Shown in pieces: positions 45,336 through 53,731 of a DNA stretch of 64,000 nucleotides. The stretch spans positions 1,434,501 to 1,498,500 of the forward strand of contig JAWKHH010000002.1 in NCBI GenBank assembly GCA_041394945.1. The letters run 5' to 3'. The notes beneath the pieces are model-generated. The model searched no databases, was not told the DNA's origin, and saw only the letters and a program-made list of their open reading frames with translations. The DNA comes from Bryobacteraceae bacterium. Its GTDB lineage: Bacteria > Acidobacteriota > Terriglobia > Bryobacterales > Bryobacteraceae. The translations under genes were made by a program, and so were the position numbers. Every line of letters starts with the position of its first letter. The first letter of the stretch is position 1.

Positions 45336-46241
45336 ATGATCTCACGGCGCTCGCTCCTTTCCCTTGCTGGCGCCGGCGCGCTTGGCGCCGCGGACCGCCT
45401 CCTCATCGATACCCACCTCGAAGTCTGGACCGACGATCCGCGCTTCCCCTTCGCCCACCCCGAGCGCCCGGAAATGAAGCGCGTCCCCGTGCAGGCGCCC
45501 ATCGAAAACCAGGTGGAGCAGATGCGCGACTTCGGCCTTCGCTACGCCGTCCTCATCAACCCGCGTTACTTCGGCTGGGACAACTCCTACATCGCCCACT
45601 CGCGCGAAAAATATCCCGGCAAGTTCGTCGCCCACGGACTCATCAATCCCCTCGATCCCAAGGTCCACGAACGGCTTCGGTATTGGGTGACCGGGCGCGG
45701 TTTCCAGGGCATGCGTTTCAGTCCCATCTACGATCGCAAGGGGACGTGGCTCAACTCGCGAGAGCACTACCCGCTGTGGCGCGAAGCCGAGAAGCTCGGG
45801 GCGGTATTCAACTTCTACATCCACCCCCAGCAGATGCCCATGCTCGAAGACATGTGCGGCCGATTTCCGGGAGTGAAGGTCGTCGTCGATCACGCCGGCA
45901 AGCCCGATCTCAAACTGGCCGACCCGTGGCCCGAGTTCCGCCAAATGTTCCGCCTGAAGCGATTCCCGCAGGTTTGGATCTCCAACTCGGAACCCTACGA
46001 GATGTCGGCGCTGAAGAAGTATCCGTATCCCGACACCTGGCCGTTCTACAAAGCCATCTACGAGGAGTTCGGTCCCAAGCAGCTCGTCTGGGGCACCGGT
46101 TATCCGCGGCCGCGCTGGGAACTCCCCATGGATCTCGAACTCGAGTTCGTCGACAAGCACTGCTCGTTCTACAAGTCGGACGACCGGGCGCTGCTGCTCG
46201 GAGGCAACGCCCTCCGCATCTGGAAATTCCCGAACGCGTAG
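45336..46241 (+). CDS. amidohydrolase_2-family protein with altered metal ligands
   Basis: 301 aa. The start MISRRSLLSLAGAGALGAA resembles a Tat-type export signal. The TIM-barrel pattern is that of amidohydrolase_2: IDTHLEVWTDDPRFPFAHP at the first strand, GFQGMRFSPIYDRKG, FNFYIHPQQMP, VVVDHAGKPD and LVWGTGYPRPR. Two usual ligands are changed: the first motif reads DTHLE where DxHxH is typical, and the last reads WGTGYP where WGSDYP is typical. It may use a different metal set or be non-hydrolytic. The next gene starts 42 bases on. Confidence 0.75.
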   Translation: MISRRSLLSLAGAGALGAADRLLIDTHLEVWTDDPRFPFAHPERPEMKRVPVQAPIENQVEQMRDFGLRYAVLINPRYFGWDNSYIAHSREKYPGKFVAHGLINPLDPKVHERLRYWVTGRGFQGMRFSPIYDRKGTWLNSREHYPLWREAEKLGAVFNFYIHPQQMPMLEDMCGRFPGVKVVVDHAGKPDLKLADPWPEFRQMFRLKRFPQVWISNSEPYEMSALKKYPYPDTWPFYKAIYEEFGPKQLVWGTGYPRPRWELPMDLELEFVDKHCSFYKSDDRALLLGGNALRIWKFPNA

Positions 46242-46283
46242 CGGTCGTTCGCTACACTGAGGGTTCCCGCCCTCAACTTCCCG

Positions 46284-48374
46284 ATGCACACCAACCGCCT
46301 GATTCACGAAAAAAGCCCCTACCTGCTTCAGCACGCGCACAACCCCGTGGATTGGTATCCGTGGGGCGATGAAGCCTTCCAAGCCGCCCGCGACGGCGAC
46401 AAGCCCATCTTCCTCTCCATCGGATACTCCACCTGCCACTGGTGCCACGTGATGGAACGCGAGTCGTTCGAATCGGAAGCGGTGGCCGAAGTCCTCAACC
46501 GCCACTTCATCGCGATCAAAGTGGACCGGGAAGAGCGCCCCGATATCGACAAGGTATACATGGCGTTCGTCCAGGCAACCACCGGCAGCGGCGGCTGGCC
46601 CATGTCGGTCTGGCTCACTCCCGATGCCAAGCCCTTTTTCGGCGGTACCTACTTCCCGCCGGCCAATGCCTACGGCCGCCCCGGTTTTCCCACGTTGCTC
46701 GAGTACATCGCCAACGCCTGGATGACCAACCGCTCCGAGATCCTCGGCTCGGCGCGTGAGGTCATCGCCCAGCTCGAGAAAGTCACCGCCATTGACGCCA
46801 GCACCGGCAACTGGATGAATTCGAGCGCGCTCGAATCCTGCTTCGCCGTGTTTCGCCGGTCTTTCGATTCTCGTCTCGGCGGATTCGGCGGCGCGCCCAA
46901 GTTTCCCCGGCCGGTGACACATAACTTCCTGTTGCGGTACGCCCGCCAAGCCGCCGGCAAGGACCCCGCCAGCCACGAAGCGGCCGAAATGGTCCTGTTC
47001 ACTCTGCGTGAGATGGCCAAGGGCGGCATGTACGACCACATCGGCGGCGGCTTCCATCGCTACTCGGTCGACGACCGCTGGTTCGTCTCGCACTTCGAAA
47101 AGATGCTCTACGATCAGGCGCAGCTCGCAATCTCCTACCTCGAGGCATGGCAGCTCACCGGCGATTCGCTGTTCGAAGCAGTGACGCGTGATATCTTCGA
47201 ATACATCCGCCGGGACATGACGGATCCCGGCGGTGCGTTCTACTCCGCCGAGGACGCCGATAGCGCCGTGGACCCCGCCAAACCGAACGAGAAAAGCGAG
47301 GGCGCCTTCTACATCTGGTCCGCGGCCGAACTGAAGGAAGCGCTTGGAGAGCACCGCGCGAAACTCTTCGCCTCCCGATTCGGAATCGATACCGACGGCA
47401 ACGTCACCGCCGACCCCCACGGCGAGTTCCGAGGCAGGAACATCCTGTTCCAGTCCCGCACCGTGGAGCAGGTGGCCGCCCGGGAAGGCGTGACTGCCGG
47501 GGAAGTGGAGCGCGAACTGGCCGAGGCGCGGCCTTCCCTCCTGGCGCTCCGATCCAAGCGCCCGAGGCCGCATCTCGACGACAAGATCCTCACCGGCTGG
47601 AACGGGCTCATGATATCCGCCCTCGCCCGCGCCGGCCGCGCCCTCGGTGATGCCGACCTCACGGCGCGAGCCGCCGTTGCCGCGCGCTTCCTTCTGGAGC
47701 ACATGTGGACCGGCGGCGGCCTCCTGCTGCGCCGCTATCGCGACGGCGAGGCCGCCATTCCTGGCTTCCTCGAGGACTACGCATTCTTCGCCCTGTCGCT
47801 TGCCGATCTGTACGAAGCCACCTTCGACGCCGTGTGGCTCGAACGCGCCGTCGAAATCGCCGAAGCCCTGATCGCCCGTTTCGAGGATCTCGAAGCGGGA
47901 GGCTTCTTCACAAGTGCCGGCGAGCAACTGATCATTCGCATGAAGGACGATTACGACGGCGCGGAACCGAGCGGCAATTCGGGAGCCATCGACGCGCTCC
48001 TTCGGCTGGCGGCCATCACGGGGCGCGACGATTTCCGCAAGACCGCCGAACGGGCTCTCGCTGCCTTCGCGCCCCGGCTTCGGGCCGCGCCGCACGCCCT
48101 TCCCCAAATGCTCACCGCCTGGATGTTCTCCCAGCACCCATCCGGCCAGGTGGTGCTCGCCGGCGATCCGGCGTCGGAAGATTTTCGCGCTCTGGCAAAC
48201 GAGGCTCACCGGCGATTCCTGCCGGACCACGTCGTCCTCCACGCCTCAAATGCGCTTCCGGCCACGGAGATCATGACGGCCATCGACGGCGCGCCCGCCG
48301 CCTACGTCTGCCGTAACTTCGTGTGTGAACTGCCGGTTACAGAACGGGAGCGCTTGGCCGAGTTGCTACAATGA
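46284..48374 (+). CDS. DUF255 thioredoxin-domain protein (YyaL/SPATA20 family)
   Basis: 696 aa. The N-terminal thioredoxin-like domain has NRLIHEKSPYLLQHAHNPVD, STCHWCHVMERESF with a CxxC pair near residues 53-56, and IKVDREERPDIDKVYM. An (alpha/alpha)6-barrel related to N-acylglucosamine epimerases fills the rest (HLDDKILTGWNGLMISAL, GGFFTSAGEQLIIRMKDDYD). The family is widespread but its reaction is unclear. No signal peptide, so probably cytoplasmic. The tpx gene begins six bases downstream, supporting a thiol redox context. Confidence 0.93.
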   Translation: MHTNRLIHEKSPYLLQHAHNPVDWYPWGDEAFQAARDGDKPIFLSIGYSTCHWCHVMERESFESEAVAEVLNRHFIAIKVDREERPDIDKVYMAFVQATTGSGGWPMSVWLTPDAKPFFGGTYFPPANAYGRPGFPTLLEYIANAWMTNRSEILGSAREVIAQLEKVTAIDASTGNWMNSSALESCFAVFRRSFDSRLGGFGGAPKFPRPVTHNFLLRYARQAAGKDPASHEAAEMVLFTLREMAKGGMYDHIGGGFHRYSVDDRWFVSHFEKMLYDQAQLAISYLEAWQLTGDSLFEAVTRDIFEYIRRDMTDPGGAFYSAEDADSAVDPAKPNEKSEGAFYIWSAAELKEALGEHRAKLFASRFGIDTDGNVTADPHGEFRGRNILFQSRTVEQVAAREGVTAGEVERELAEARPSLLALRSKRPRPHLDDKILTGWNGLMISALARAGRALGDADLTARAAVAARFLLEHMWTGGGLLLRRYRDGEAAIPGFLEDYAFFALSLADLYEATFDAVWLERAVEIAEALIARFEDLEAGGFFTSAGEQLIIRMKDDYDGAEPSGNSGAIDALLRLAAITGRDDFRKTAERALAAFAPRLRAAPHALPQMLTAWMFSQHPSGQVVLAGDPASEDFRALANEAHRRFLPDHVVLHASNALPATEIMTAIDGAPAAYVCRNFVCELPVTERERLAELLQ

Positions 48375-48380
48375 CTGCTT

Positions 48381-48884
48381 ATGGCTAGAACAACCACCCT
48401 CCGCGGAAATGCGCTGGATCTGGAAGGGCCCGAGCTTAAGGCCGGCGATACTGCCCCCGATTTCCAGGGCGTCGACAACGGGCTCCAACCTGTCACGCTT
48501 GCCTCCACCGGCGCCGGCGTGCGGATCTTCAGTGTCGTGCCGTCGCTCGACACTCCCGTCTGCGATGCCCAAACCCGCCGCTTCAACGAAGAAGCCGCCA
48601 AGCTCGATGGCGTCGACATCTACACCTTCAGTATGGACCTGCCGTTCGCCCAGAAGCGCTGGTGCGGCGCCTTCGGCATCGACAAAGTGAAGATGGTTTC
48701 CGATCACCGGGCCGGCTCCTTCGGCGCCGCCTACGGCACCCTCATCAAGGACCTTCGCATCCACAGCCGCGCCATCTTCGTCGTCGACAAAGACAACAAG
48801 ATCGTGCACTCCGAATACGTCGGTGAAGTCGCCGACCACCCGAACTACGATGCCGCTCTGAGCGCGGCTAAAGGCGCAGCCTGA
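48381..48884 (+). CDS. tpx: thiol peroxidase
   Basis: 167 aa, the normal length of Tpx, an atypical 2-Cys peroxiredoxin that reduces hydrogen and lipid peroxides using thioredoxin. The peroxidatic Cys61 lies in PSLDTPVCDAQTRRFN and the resolving Cys95 in QKRWC, the same spacing as in E. coli Tpx. GDTAPDF at the N-terminus is also conserved. Followed by two hairpins, so it likely ends the transcript begun at the DUF255 gene. Confidence 0.96.
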   Translation: MARTTTLRGNALDLEGPELKAGDTAPDFQGVDNGLQPVTLASTGAGVRIFSVVPSLDTPVCDAQTRRFNEEAAKLDGVDIYTFSMDLPFAQKRWCGAFGIDKVKMVSDHRAGSFGAAYGTLIKDLRIHSRAIFVVDKDNKIVHSEYVGEVADHPNYDAALSAAKGAA

Positions 48885-48901
48885 AGATTTGTAGTTCCAG
48901 C

Positions 48902-48938
48902 GGGGGAGTACGCCTCCCCCACCAAGGGGACTTTCCCC
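48902..48938 (+). terminator. two hairpins after tpx
   Basis: GGGGGAG (48902-48908) pairs with CTCCCCC (48914-48920) across a five-base loop, then GGGGA (48926-48930) pairs with TCCCC (48934-48938) across three bases. No U-rich tract follows, so termination may be weak or rho-dependent. They begin 18 bases after the tpx stop. Confidence 0.5.
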
Positions 48939-49022
48939 GGATGTTGAGATTAACTATAAACAAATAAGAGGGTCGACCGATTCAGTGTACAGACCCCTTT
49001 TGACGGTGGAGGAGAGAGAGAC

Positions 49023-49217
49023 TTGTTCCGTTCCCGCTTTGCCGGGGCCACGCTGTGCGCAGGTGTTGTGTGCGCGATTGCGGGCACCGCACTCACTTTT
49101 CAGGATTACCTCAACGCTGCCGGCGGCTCAGTTCTGGAGCGCGCAGCCTTTGGATTGATCGGCGTCGGCCTGATCAGCGTCGGCGGTTCCACCCGCAAAC
49201 TGGACTCCGGCGACTGA
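49023..49217 (+). CDS. tiny predicted membrane protein
   Basis: 64 aa from TTG at 49023, with GGAGG about 10 bases upstream (49008-49012). Two hydrophobic segments (ATLCAGVVCAIAGTALTF and AAFGLIGVGLISVGG) separated by a short polar loop suggest a helical hairpin. I do not recognise it. The strong ribosome site supports translation despite the small size. Confidence 0.5.
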   Translation: MFRSRFAGATLCAGVVCAIAGTALTFQDYLNAAGGSVLERAAFGLIGVGLISVGGSTRKLDSGD

Positions 49218-49236
49218 CCTGAGCCAAAATCGGACC

Positions 49237-50268
49237 ATGCTGCATCGAGGCTTGGTCCACTTCCTGCTCCTGTCTGGCTCGGCGCTCTTGTTCGCCGAGA
49301 CCCACCGCGTTTTCCCCGAGCACCACTCGCGCGTCTTCTCCGCCTACAAGGAACCCGTTGCCCGTGTGCGTTCCGGCGACACCGTCGTCACCCGCACTTG
49401 GGACTCCGGCGGCGCGGACTGGAAGGGCGTGAAGCACATCCAGCACCCCTACCAGTATCCCGAGTCCGGCAATCCGCTGATGGGGCCGTTTTTTATCGAG
49501 GGCGCTGAATACGGCGACTCACTCGAAGTGCGACTGGACCGCGTTCGCTGCAATCGCACCTACGGCTACACCACCTACCGCCTGTCGCCTGCGGTTCTCA
49601 ACCCGAATTCCGTCGAGTCGCTCTATAAGAATTTCTACAAAATGGACGTTCTCCGGCCCGGACGCGCTGATCTCATCCCCTGGGACATCGACCTCGAGCG
49701 CGGCGTCACCAGTCCCAGGCTCCTCGAGCCATCGAGCTACAAACTCGAACTGCCGATCCGGCCGATGCTCGGCTGCATCGGCGTGGCAACGCCGGGCGAG
49801 AAGGTGGAGACGTCTGGTCCCTCCGGCAGTTGGGGCGGCAACATGGACTACAACGACGTGGTGGAGGGCGCAACGCTTTACTTCCCCGTCTATCACACCG
49901 GAGCCTTCTTCTACGTCGGCGACGGCCATGCCCGCCAGGGAGACGGAGAAGGGCTGGGGAACGGCGTTGAAACCTCGCTCGACGTTCAGTTCACCGTGCG
50001 CGTCCGGAAAGGGCAGCGGCTCTCGATTCCGCGGCTCGAAAACGACGGCTACATCGTTTCCATCGCCAGCCAGCCCGAATTTTCGAGCAGCGCCGATATG
50101 GGCATCCGCGCCGCCAACTCAGACCTGATCGCATGGCTCACCAGCGAGTACAAGCTCTCGCATCCGGAAGCGCACTTGCTCATCGGCGCCGCCGTCGAAC
50201 ACAAGATCGTCACTTACTTCGGCACCGTCACTGCCTCAATGCCGAAGAAGTATCTTCCGAAGAAGTAA
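49237..50268 (+). CDS. secreted acetamidase/formamidase-family protein
   Basis: 343 aa with a signal peptide (LVHFLLLSGSALLFAE). Family marks: VRSGDTVVTRTWDSGG near residue 45, NPLMGPFFIEGAEYGDSLEV, RPMLGCIGVATPG, GSWGGNMDYNDVVEGATLYF and FYVGDGHARQGDGEG. These are the conserved blocks of the FmdA_AmdA family, which hydrolyses formamide and short amides. Export is unusual for the family but common in Solibacter-like genomes. It converges on the sulfatase gene with no gap. Confidence 0.88.
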   Translation: MLHRGLVHFLLLSGSALLFAETHRVFPEHHSRVFSAYKEPVARVRSGDTVVTRTWDSGGADWKGVKHIQHPYQYPESGNPLMGPFFIEGAEYGDSLEVRLDRVRCNRTYGYTTYRLSPAVLNPNSVESLYKNFYKMDVLRPGRADLIPWDIDLERGVTSPRLLEPSSYKLELPIRPMLGCIGVATPGEKVETSGPSGSWGGNMDYNDVVEGATLYFPVYHTGAFFYVGDGHARQGDGEGLGNGVETSLDVQFTVRVRKGQRLSIPRLENDGYIVSIASQPEFSSSADMGIRAANSDLIAWLTSEYKLSHPEAHLLIGAAVEHKIVTYFGTVTASMPKKYLPKK

Positions 50269-51729
50269 TTACTTTCGCTTGTAACTATAGGTCGCGAAGT
50301 CGAAGTCGAACTGCGACCTTTCCGGCTGCGGCGGCGCACTCTTGGCCGGCATCCATCGCGCTAACTCAGTCTTGAGCCCGGAGTACTGCGCGTCGCCCGC
50401 CAGGTTTCGCCACTCGTTCGGATCCTTCTTCCGGTCGTACAGCTCTTCGCCGCCATCGTGGTATCGAATGTAACGCCACTGCTCGGTGAGCACGGCGTGA
50501 TTCCCCGCCAGGTAGGTCGACACGGCCGGTTTGCGCTTCGACTTCGGATCGCGCAACAGCGGCATCAGCGATTCGCCGTCGAGATCCGTTCGCGCCGGCA
50601 ATCCGCACATCTCAACCAGCGTCGGATAGATGTCGAGCAGACTCACCGGCTGCGTCCGGTTCTTCCCCGCCGCGCGCACACCCGGGCCGGCCCAGATCAT
50701 CGGCACATGGGTCGACCGCTGCCATAGCGTCGACTTGTGCCAGTGCCGCTTCTCTCCAAGGTGCCAGCCGTTGTCGGACCAGAACACCAGGATCGTGTTC
50801 CGCGCCTGCGGACTGCGGTCGAGCGCACGGATCATTCGGCCCACCAGCGCGTCGGCGAACGAGATCGAAGCGAGGTAGGATTGCACCGCGTCGCGCCACT
50901 TGCCTTCCTTTACGATGCGTTCGTGCTCGGCGCGCCGGAAAGCGGCGAACTGTTGCCCCACCGCTGGAATATCGTCCAGGTCGTTGTCGGGAACCTCCGG
51001 CATTCGGATCTTCGACGCCGGGTACATATCGTAGTAGTTCTGCGGCGCGAACATCGGGATGTGCGGATGCCACAGCCCGATGGCCAGAAAGAACGGTTTG
51101 TCGTGCTTTTTGGCGAGGAACTGCTCGCCGTACTCCACCGCGCGGACATCGCCGTAGTCGTTCTCTTTGTAGAAGGGAATCGTGCCCCAGTCGAACTCAC
51201 CCTGGAAGTTCGTAATTCCGTTGAACGGATGCCCCTCCGGGTTCGGAATCTTCTTCACCCACGGATACCACTCAGCGCGCCGATACCACGGGTCGTCGAA
51301 CTGTTGAAGCTGGAAGTCGTCCCATTGGTCCGGCGGATTGAAACCGGCTACGTGATGGAACACTTTCCCCGCACCGGCTACCTGATAGCCGTTGCTGCGA
51401 AAATACATCGGCAGCGTGCGGACATCGGGCAGCACGGGGCGCCAGTACTGATCATTGTTGTACACGCCGGTCGTCGATGGCGCGCGGCCTGTCAGCAATG
51501 CGGTCCGCGAAGGGTTGCACAGCGGCGCGGCGCAGTGCGTGTCGGAGAAGAGCACGCCTCGGCGCGCCAGCGCGTCGATGTTCGGTGTCCGCACGCCGGG
51601 GTATCCACCGAGGCACCCCACCCAGTCGTTCATATCGTCCACGGAGACGAACAGCACGTTCGGTCTCGAATCGGCTGCCGCGGCCGTCGCCGCCCCGGCC
51701 CCTGCCGCCAGAAAATCTCGCCGTCTCAT
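50269..51729 (-). CDS. secreted sulfatase (iduronate-2-sulfatase-like)
   Basis: 486 aa; GAGGAGG lies 11 bases before the ATG. A Tat-like signal MRRRDFLAAGAGAATAAAA leads to the sulfatase fold: PNVLFVSVDDMNDWVG with metal Asp pair, CAAPLCNPSRTALLTGR with the CxPxR formylglycine motif, LWHPHIPMFAPQNYY, and VFWSDNGWHLGEK for the second metal site. It removes sulfate esters from glycans and needs a formylglycine-generating enzyme, which is not in this window. Confidence 0.92.
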   Translation of the reverse strand: MRRRDFLAAGAGAATAAAADSRPNVLFVSVDDMNDWVGCLGGYPGVRTPNIDALARRGVLFSDTHCAAPLCNPSRTALLTGRAPSTTGVYNNDQYWRPVLPDVRTLPMYFRSNGYQVAGAGKVFHHVAGFNPPDQWDDFQLQQFDDPWYRRAEWYPWVKKIPNPEGHPFNGITNFQGEFDWGTIPFYKENDYGDVRAVEYGEQFLAKKHDKPFFLAIGLWHPHIPMFAPQNYYDMYPASKIRMPEVPDNDLDDIPAVGQQFAAFRRAEHERIVKEGKWRDAVQSYLASISFADALVGRMIRALDRSPQARNTILVFWSDNGWHLGEKRHWHKSTLWQRSTHVPMIWAGPGVRAAGKNRTQPVSLLDIYPTLVEMCGLPARTDLDGESLMPLLRDPKSKRKPAVSTYLAGNHAVLTEQWRYIRYHDGGEELYDRKKDPNEWRNLAGDAQYSGLKTELARWMPAKSAPPQPERSQFDFDFATYSYKRK

Positions 51730-51761
51730 CGTTTACATCGCCTCCTCAAGGTAAATCCGGC

Positions 51762-52763
51762 TCAAGTCAGTCCCGCCTCCCGAAGAAAATGAGCCGCCTC
51801 TTCCGGCGGAGTCGGGTTGATATAAAACCCCGTGCCCCACTCGAAGCCGGCCACCTTGGTCAACTTGGGGATAATCTCGATATGCCAGTGATAGTAAGTC
51901 ATCGCGCCTTCTTGCACCGGCGCCGTATGGATGATGTAGTTATAGGAAGGGTGCTCCAGCACCTTATCGAGCTTCCGCATCGTCATCCGCATCACCCAAG
52001 CCAAGTTCGCCAACTGCGCGTCGTCCGCCGTCTCGAAATGCGAGGCGTGCTTCCGCGGCACGATCCACGTTTCGAACGGAAACCGCGGCGCGTAAGGCTC
52101 CAGCGCCAGGAAGTGATCCGTCTCGAGCACCGCCCGCGCCCCGTCGCGCGACTCCTGCCGCACAATATCGCAGAAAATACAGCGTTCCCGGAAATCGAAA
52201 TATCGCAGTGACCCCTCGAGTTCCTCCTGAACCTGCCGCGGCACCACCGGCAGCGCAATCAACTGCGAATGGATGTGCTCGAGCGACGCGCCCGCCGCCT
52301 CGCCGTGATTCTTGAAGATCAGCACATAGCGCAGCCGGATGTCTTTCTTCAATTCCGCAATCCGGTCACGATACGCGTGCAGGATCTCCGCCACTTGCGG
52401 TTCGCTCAACAGCGCGAGAGTGGCGCTGTGCTCCGGTGATTCGATGATCACTTCATGAGCGCCGATGCCGTTCATGCGGTCGTAGAGACCCTCGCCGGTG
52501 CGGTCCACGTCGCCCTCGCCGCGCAGGGCGGGGAACTTGTTCGGCACAACGCGCAGCGTCCAGCCCGGCGTATCGGGCGCGCTACCATTCCGGTTGGCGG
52601 CGATCTCGGGCGGCGTTCGATCTTCGTTGCCCGGGCAGAACGGGCACACACGGACTCCGTGGCTCTCCACGGGATTCCGGAAGAAGTCGTTCGGGCGCCG
52701 GGAACGTTCAACGGCGATGATCACCCAACGGCCCGTTACCGGATCTTTCCTCAATTCGGGCAA
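51762..52763 (-). CDS. galT: galactose-1-phosphate uridylyltransferase family
   Basis: 333 aa from TTG at 52763; the protein begins MPELRKDPVTGRWVII, the usual family start, and no in-frame ATG lies near. Two zinc-type Cys pairs (CPFCPGNED, CIFCDIVRQE), the catalytic histidines in EHIHSQLIALP and a second YYHWHIEIIPKL cluster are present. The enzyme exchanges UMP between UDP-glucose and galactose-1-phosphate, or a related sugar phosphate. A TATAAT sits just upstream, and the gene follows yraN by 15 bases. Confidence 0.9.
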   Translation of the reverse strand: MPELRKDPVTGRWVIIAVERSRRPNDFFRNPVESHGVRVCPFCPGNEDRTPPEIAANRNGSAPDTPGWTLRVVPNKFPALRGEGDVDRTGEGLYDRMNGIGAHEVIIESPEHSATLALLSEPQVAEILHAYRDRIAELKKDIRLRYVLIFKNHGEAAGASLEHIHSQLIALPVVPRQVQEELEGSLRYFDFRERCIFCDIVRQESRDGARAVLETDHFLALEPYAPRFPFETWIVPRKHASHFETADDAQLANLAWVMRMTMRKLDKVLEHPSYNYIIHTAPVQEGAMTYYHWHIEIIPKLTKVAGFEWGTGFYINPTPPEEAAHFLREAGLT

Positions 52764-52778
52764 GCGCCCATTATAACG

Positions 52779-53201
52779 TCAGGGTCCGAACGCGTCGCGG
52801 ATGTGCTCCACGTGCTCCCCGCGTCCGAACACGATGCTCACCACGTCGAAGCGAACGCTTGGATGATCGAAGCCGGCGCGGCGGATATAGTCGAGCGCCG
52901 CGTACACGATTTTCCGCCGTTTGGGCTCATCCACCGCCCGTTCCGGCGCGCCATACTCGTCGGTCTGGCGCGACTTCACCTCCACGAACACCAGGTCGTG
53001 CCGGTCCCACGCGATGAGGTCCACCTCCGCCGTGCCCGATGGCGTCTTGTAGTTGCGGGCCACAACCACCATGCCCGTCTTCTCCAGATACCGGTGAGCC
53101 AGATCCTCACCCCGCCGTCCCGTCGCGAGATCGGCGTGCCAACGCTTGCGGCGCGCCCGGTGCCGGATTTCATCCAGCAGCCGGAATGCCCACGCCATCA
53201 T
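52779..53201 (-). CDS. YraN/UPF0102-family putative nuclease
   Basis: 140 aa from ATG at 53201, where ATGATGA overlaps the methyltransferase stop. The fold marks are GRRGEDLAHRYLEKTG, VVARNYKTPSGTAEVDLIAWD and LVFVEVKSRQ, which carry the Glu, Asp and ExK of the restriction-endonuclease-like family. YraN is widespread; in many bacteria it is linked to recombination and DNA processing. A longer upstream start would lie inside the methyltransferase gene. Confidence 0.9.
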   Translation of the reverse strand: MMAWAFRLLDEIRHRARRKRWHADLATGRRGEDLAHRYLEKTGMVVVARNYKTPSGTAEVDLIAWDRHDLVFVEVKSRQTDEYGAPERAVDEPKRRKIVYAALDYIRRAGFDHPSVRFDVVSIVFGRGEHVEHIRDAFGP

Positions 53202-53725
53202 TTGAGGACTTCCAGTTCGAACGTGATCACTTTGCCTCGCACCACGAAACACAGGTAGTGTTCCCAGAACTTCCGGAACCGCGGAATGCGGTTCACCAGG
53301 AACTCGAAACCTGCGTATCTCCACAGTGCTAGTAGCTTCACGCGAACCGAAATCTCACGGAATCTCGCCTTCGAATAGTATCCGAACCCGCCGTGGTCCT
53401 CCCCGAAATAGCGCAGGGAATAGGAGTTCAGGTGCCACTTGTGTGTCGGGTCGCACCACGAACTGAAATCCGTGTAGTGCGGCGTCTCGATCGTTACCCG
53501 TGCCCCGCCTCGCCCCAGGCGATGGAACTCTTCGAGCGTCGCGATCACGTTGCCAACGTGCTCGATCACGTGAATCGCACGAATCGCGTCGAACGTCGAG
53601 TCCCGGAACGGATACGGGAGATGGTCGACATCGCAGAGCACGTCGGCGCGCGACGCAGGATTGTTGTCGATCCCGATCGACCCCGGATACTTGTTGATGC
53701 CACAGCCGACATCGAGCACTCGCAT
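53198..53725 (-). CDS. class I SAM-dependent methyltransferase
   Basis: 175 aa. Begins at the SAM-binding strand itself (MRVLDVGCGINKYPGSIGID), with FDAIRAIHVIEHVGN as motif II/III and FHRLGRGGARVTIETPHY after. The end of the protein (FRKFWEHYLCFVVRGKVITFELEVLK) is beta-rich. A target cannot be named. The TGA sits in the ATGATGA that begins yraN, and the preceding gene's stop is six bases upstream. Confidence 0.88.
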   Translation of the reverse strand: MRVLDVGCGINKYPGSIGIDNNPASRADVLCDVDHLPYPFRDSTFDAIRAIHVIEHVGNVIATLEEFHRLGRGGARVTIETPHYTDFSSWCDPTHKWHLNSYSLRYFGEDHGGFGYYSKARFREISVRVKLLALWRYAGFEFLVNRIPRFRKFWEHYLCFVVRGKVITFELEVLK

Positions 53726-53731
53726 GCGTGG

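Noticed and set aside
45342..48242. A 966-codon open frame on the reverse strand
   Set aside because: It runs antisense to the amidohydrolase and the DUF255 gene, both of which have clear families. The frame is long only because GC-rich codons leave few stops.
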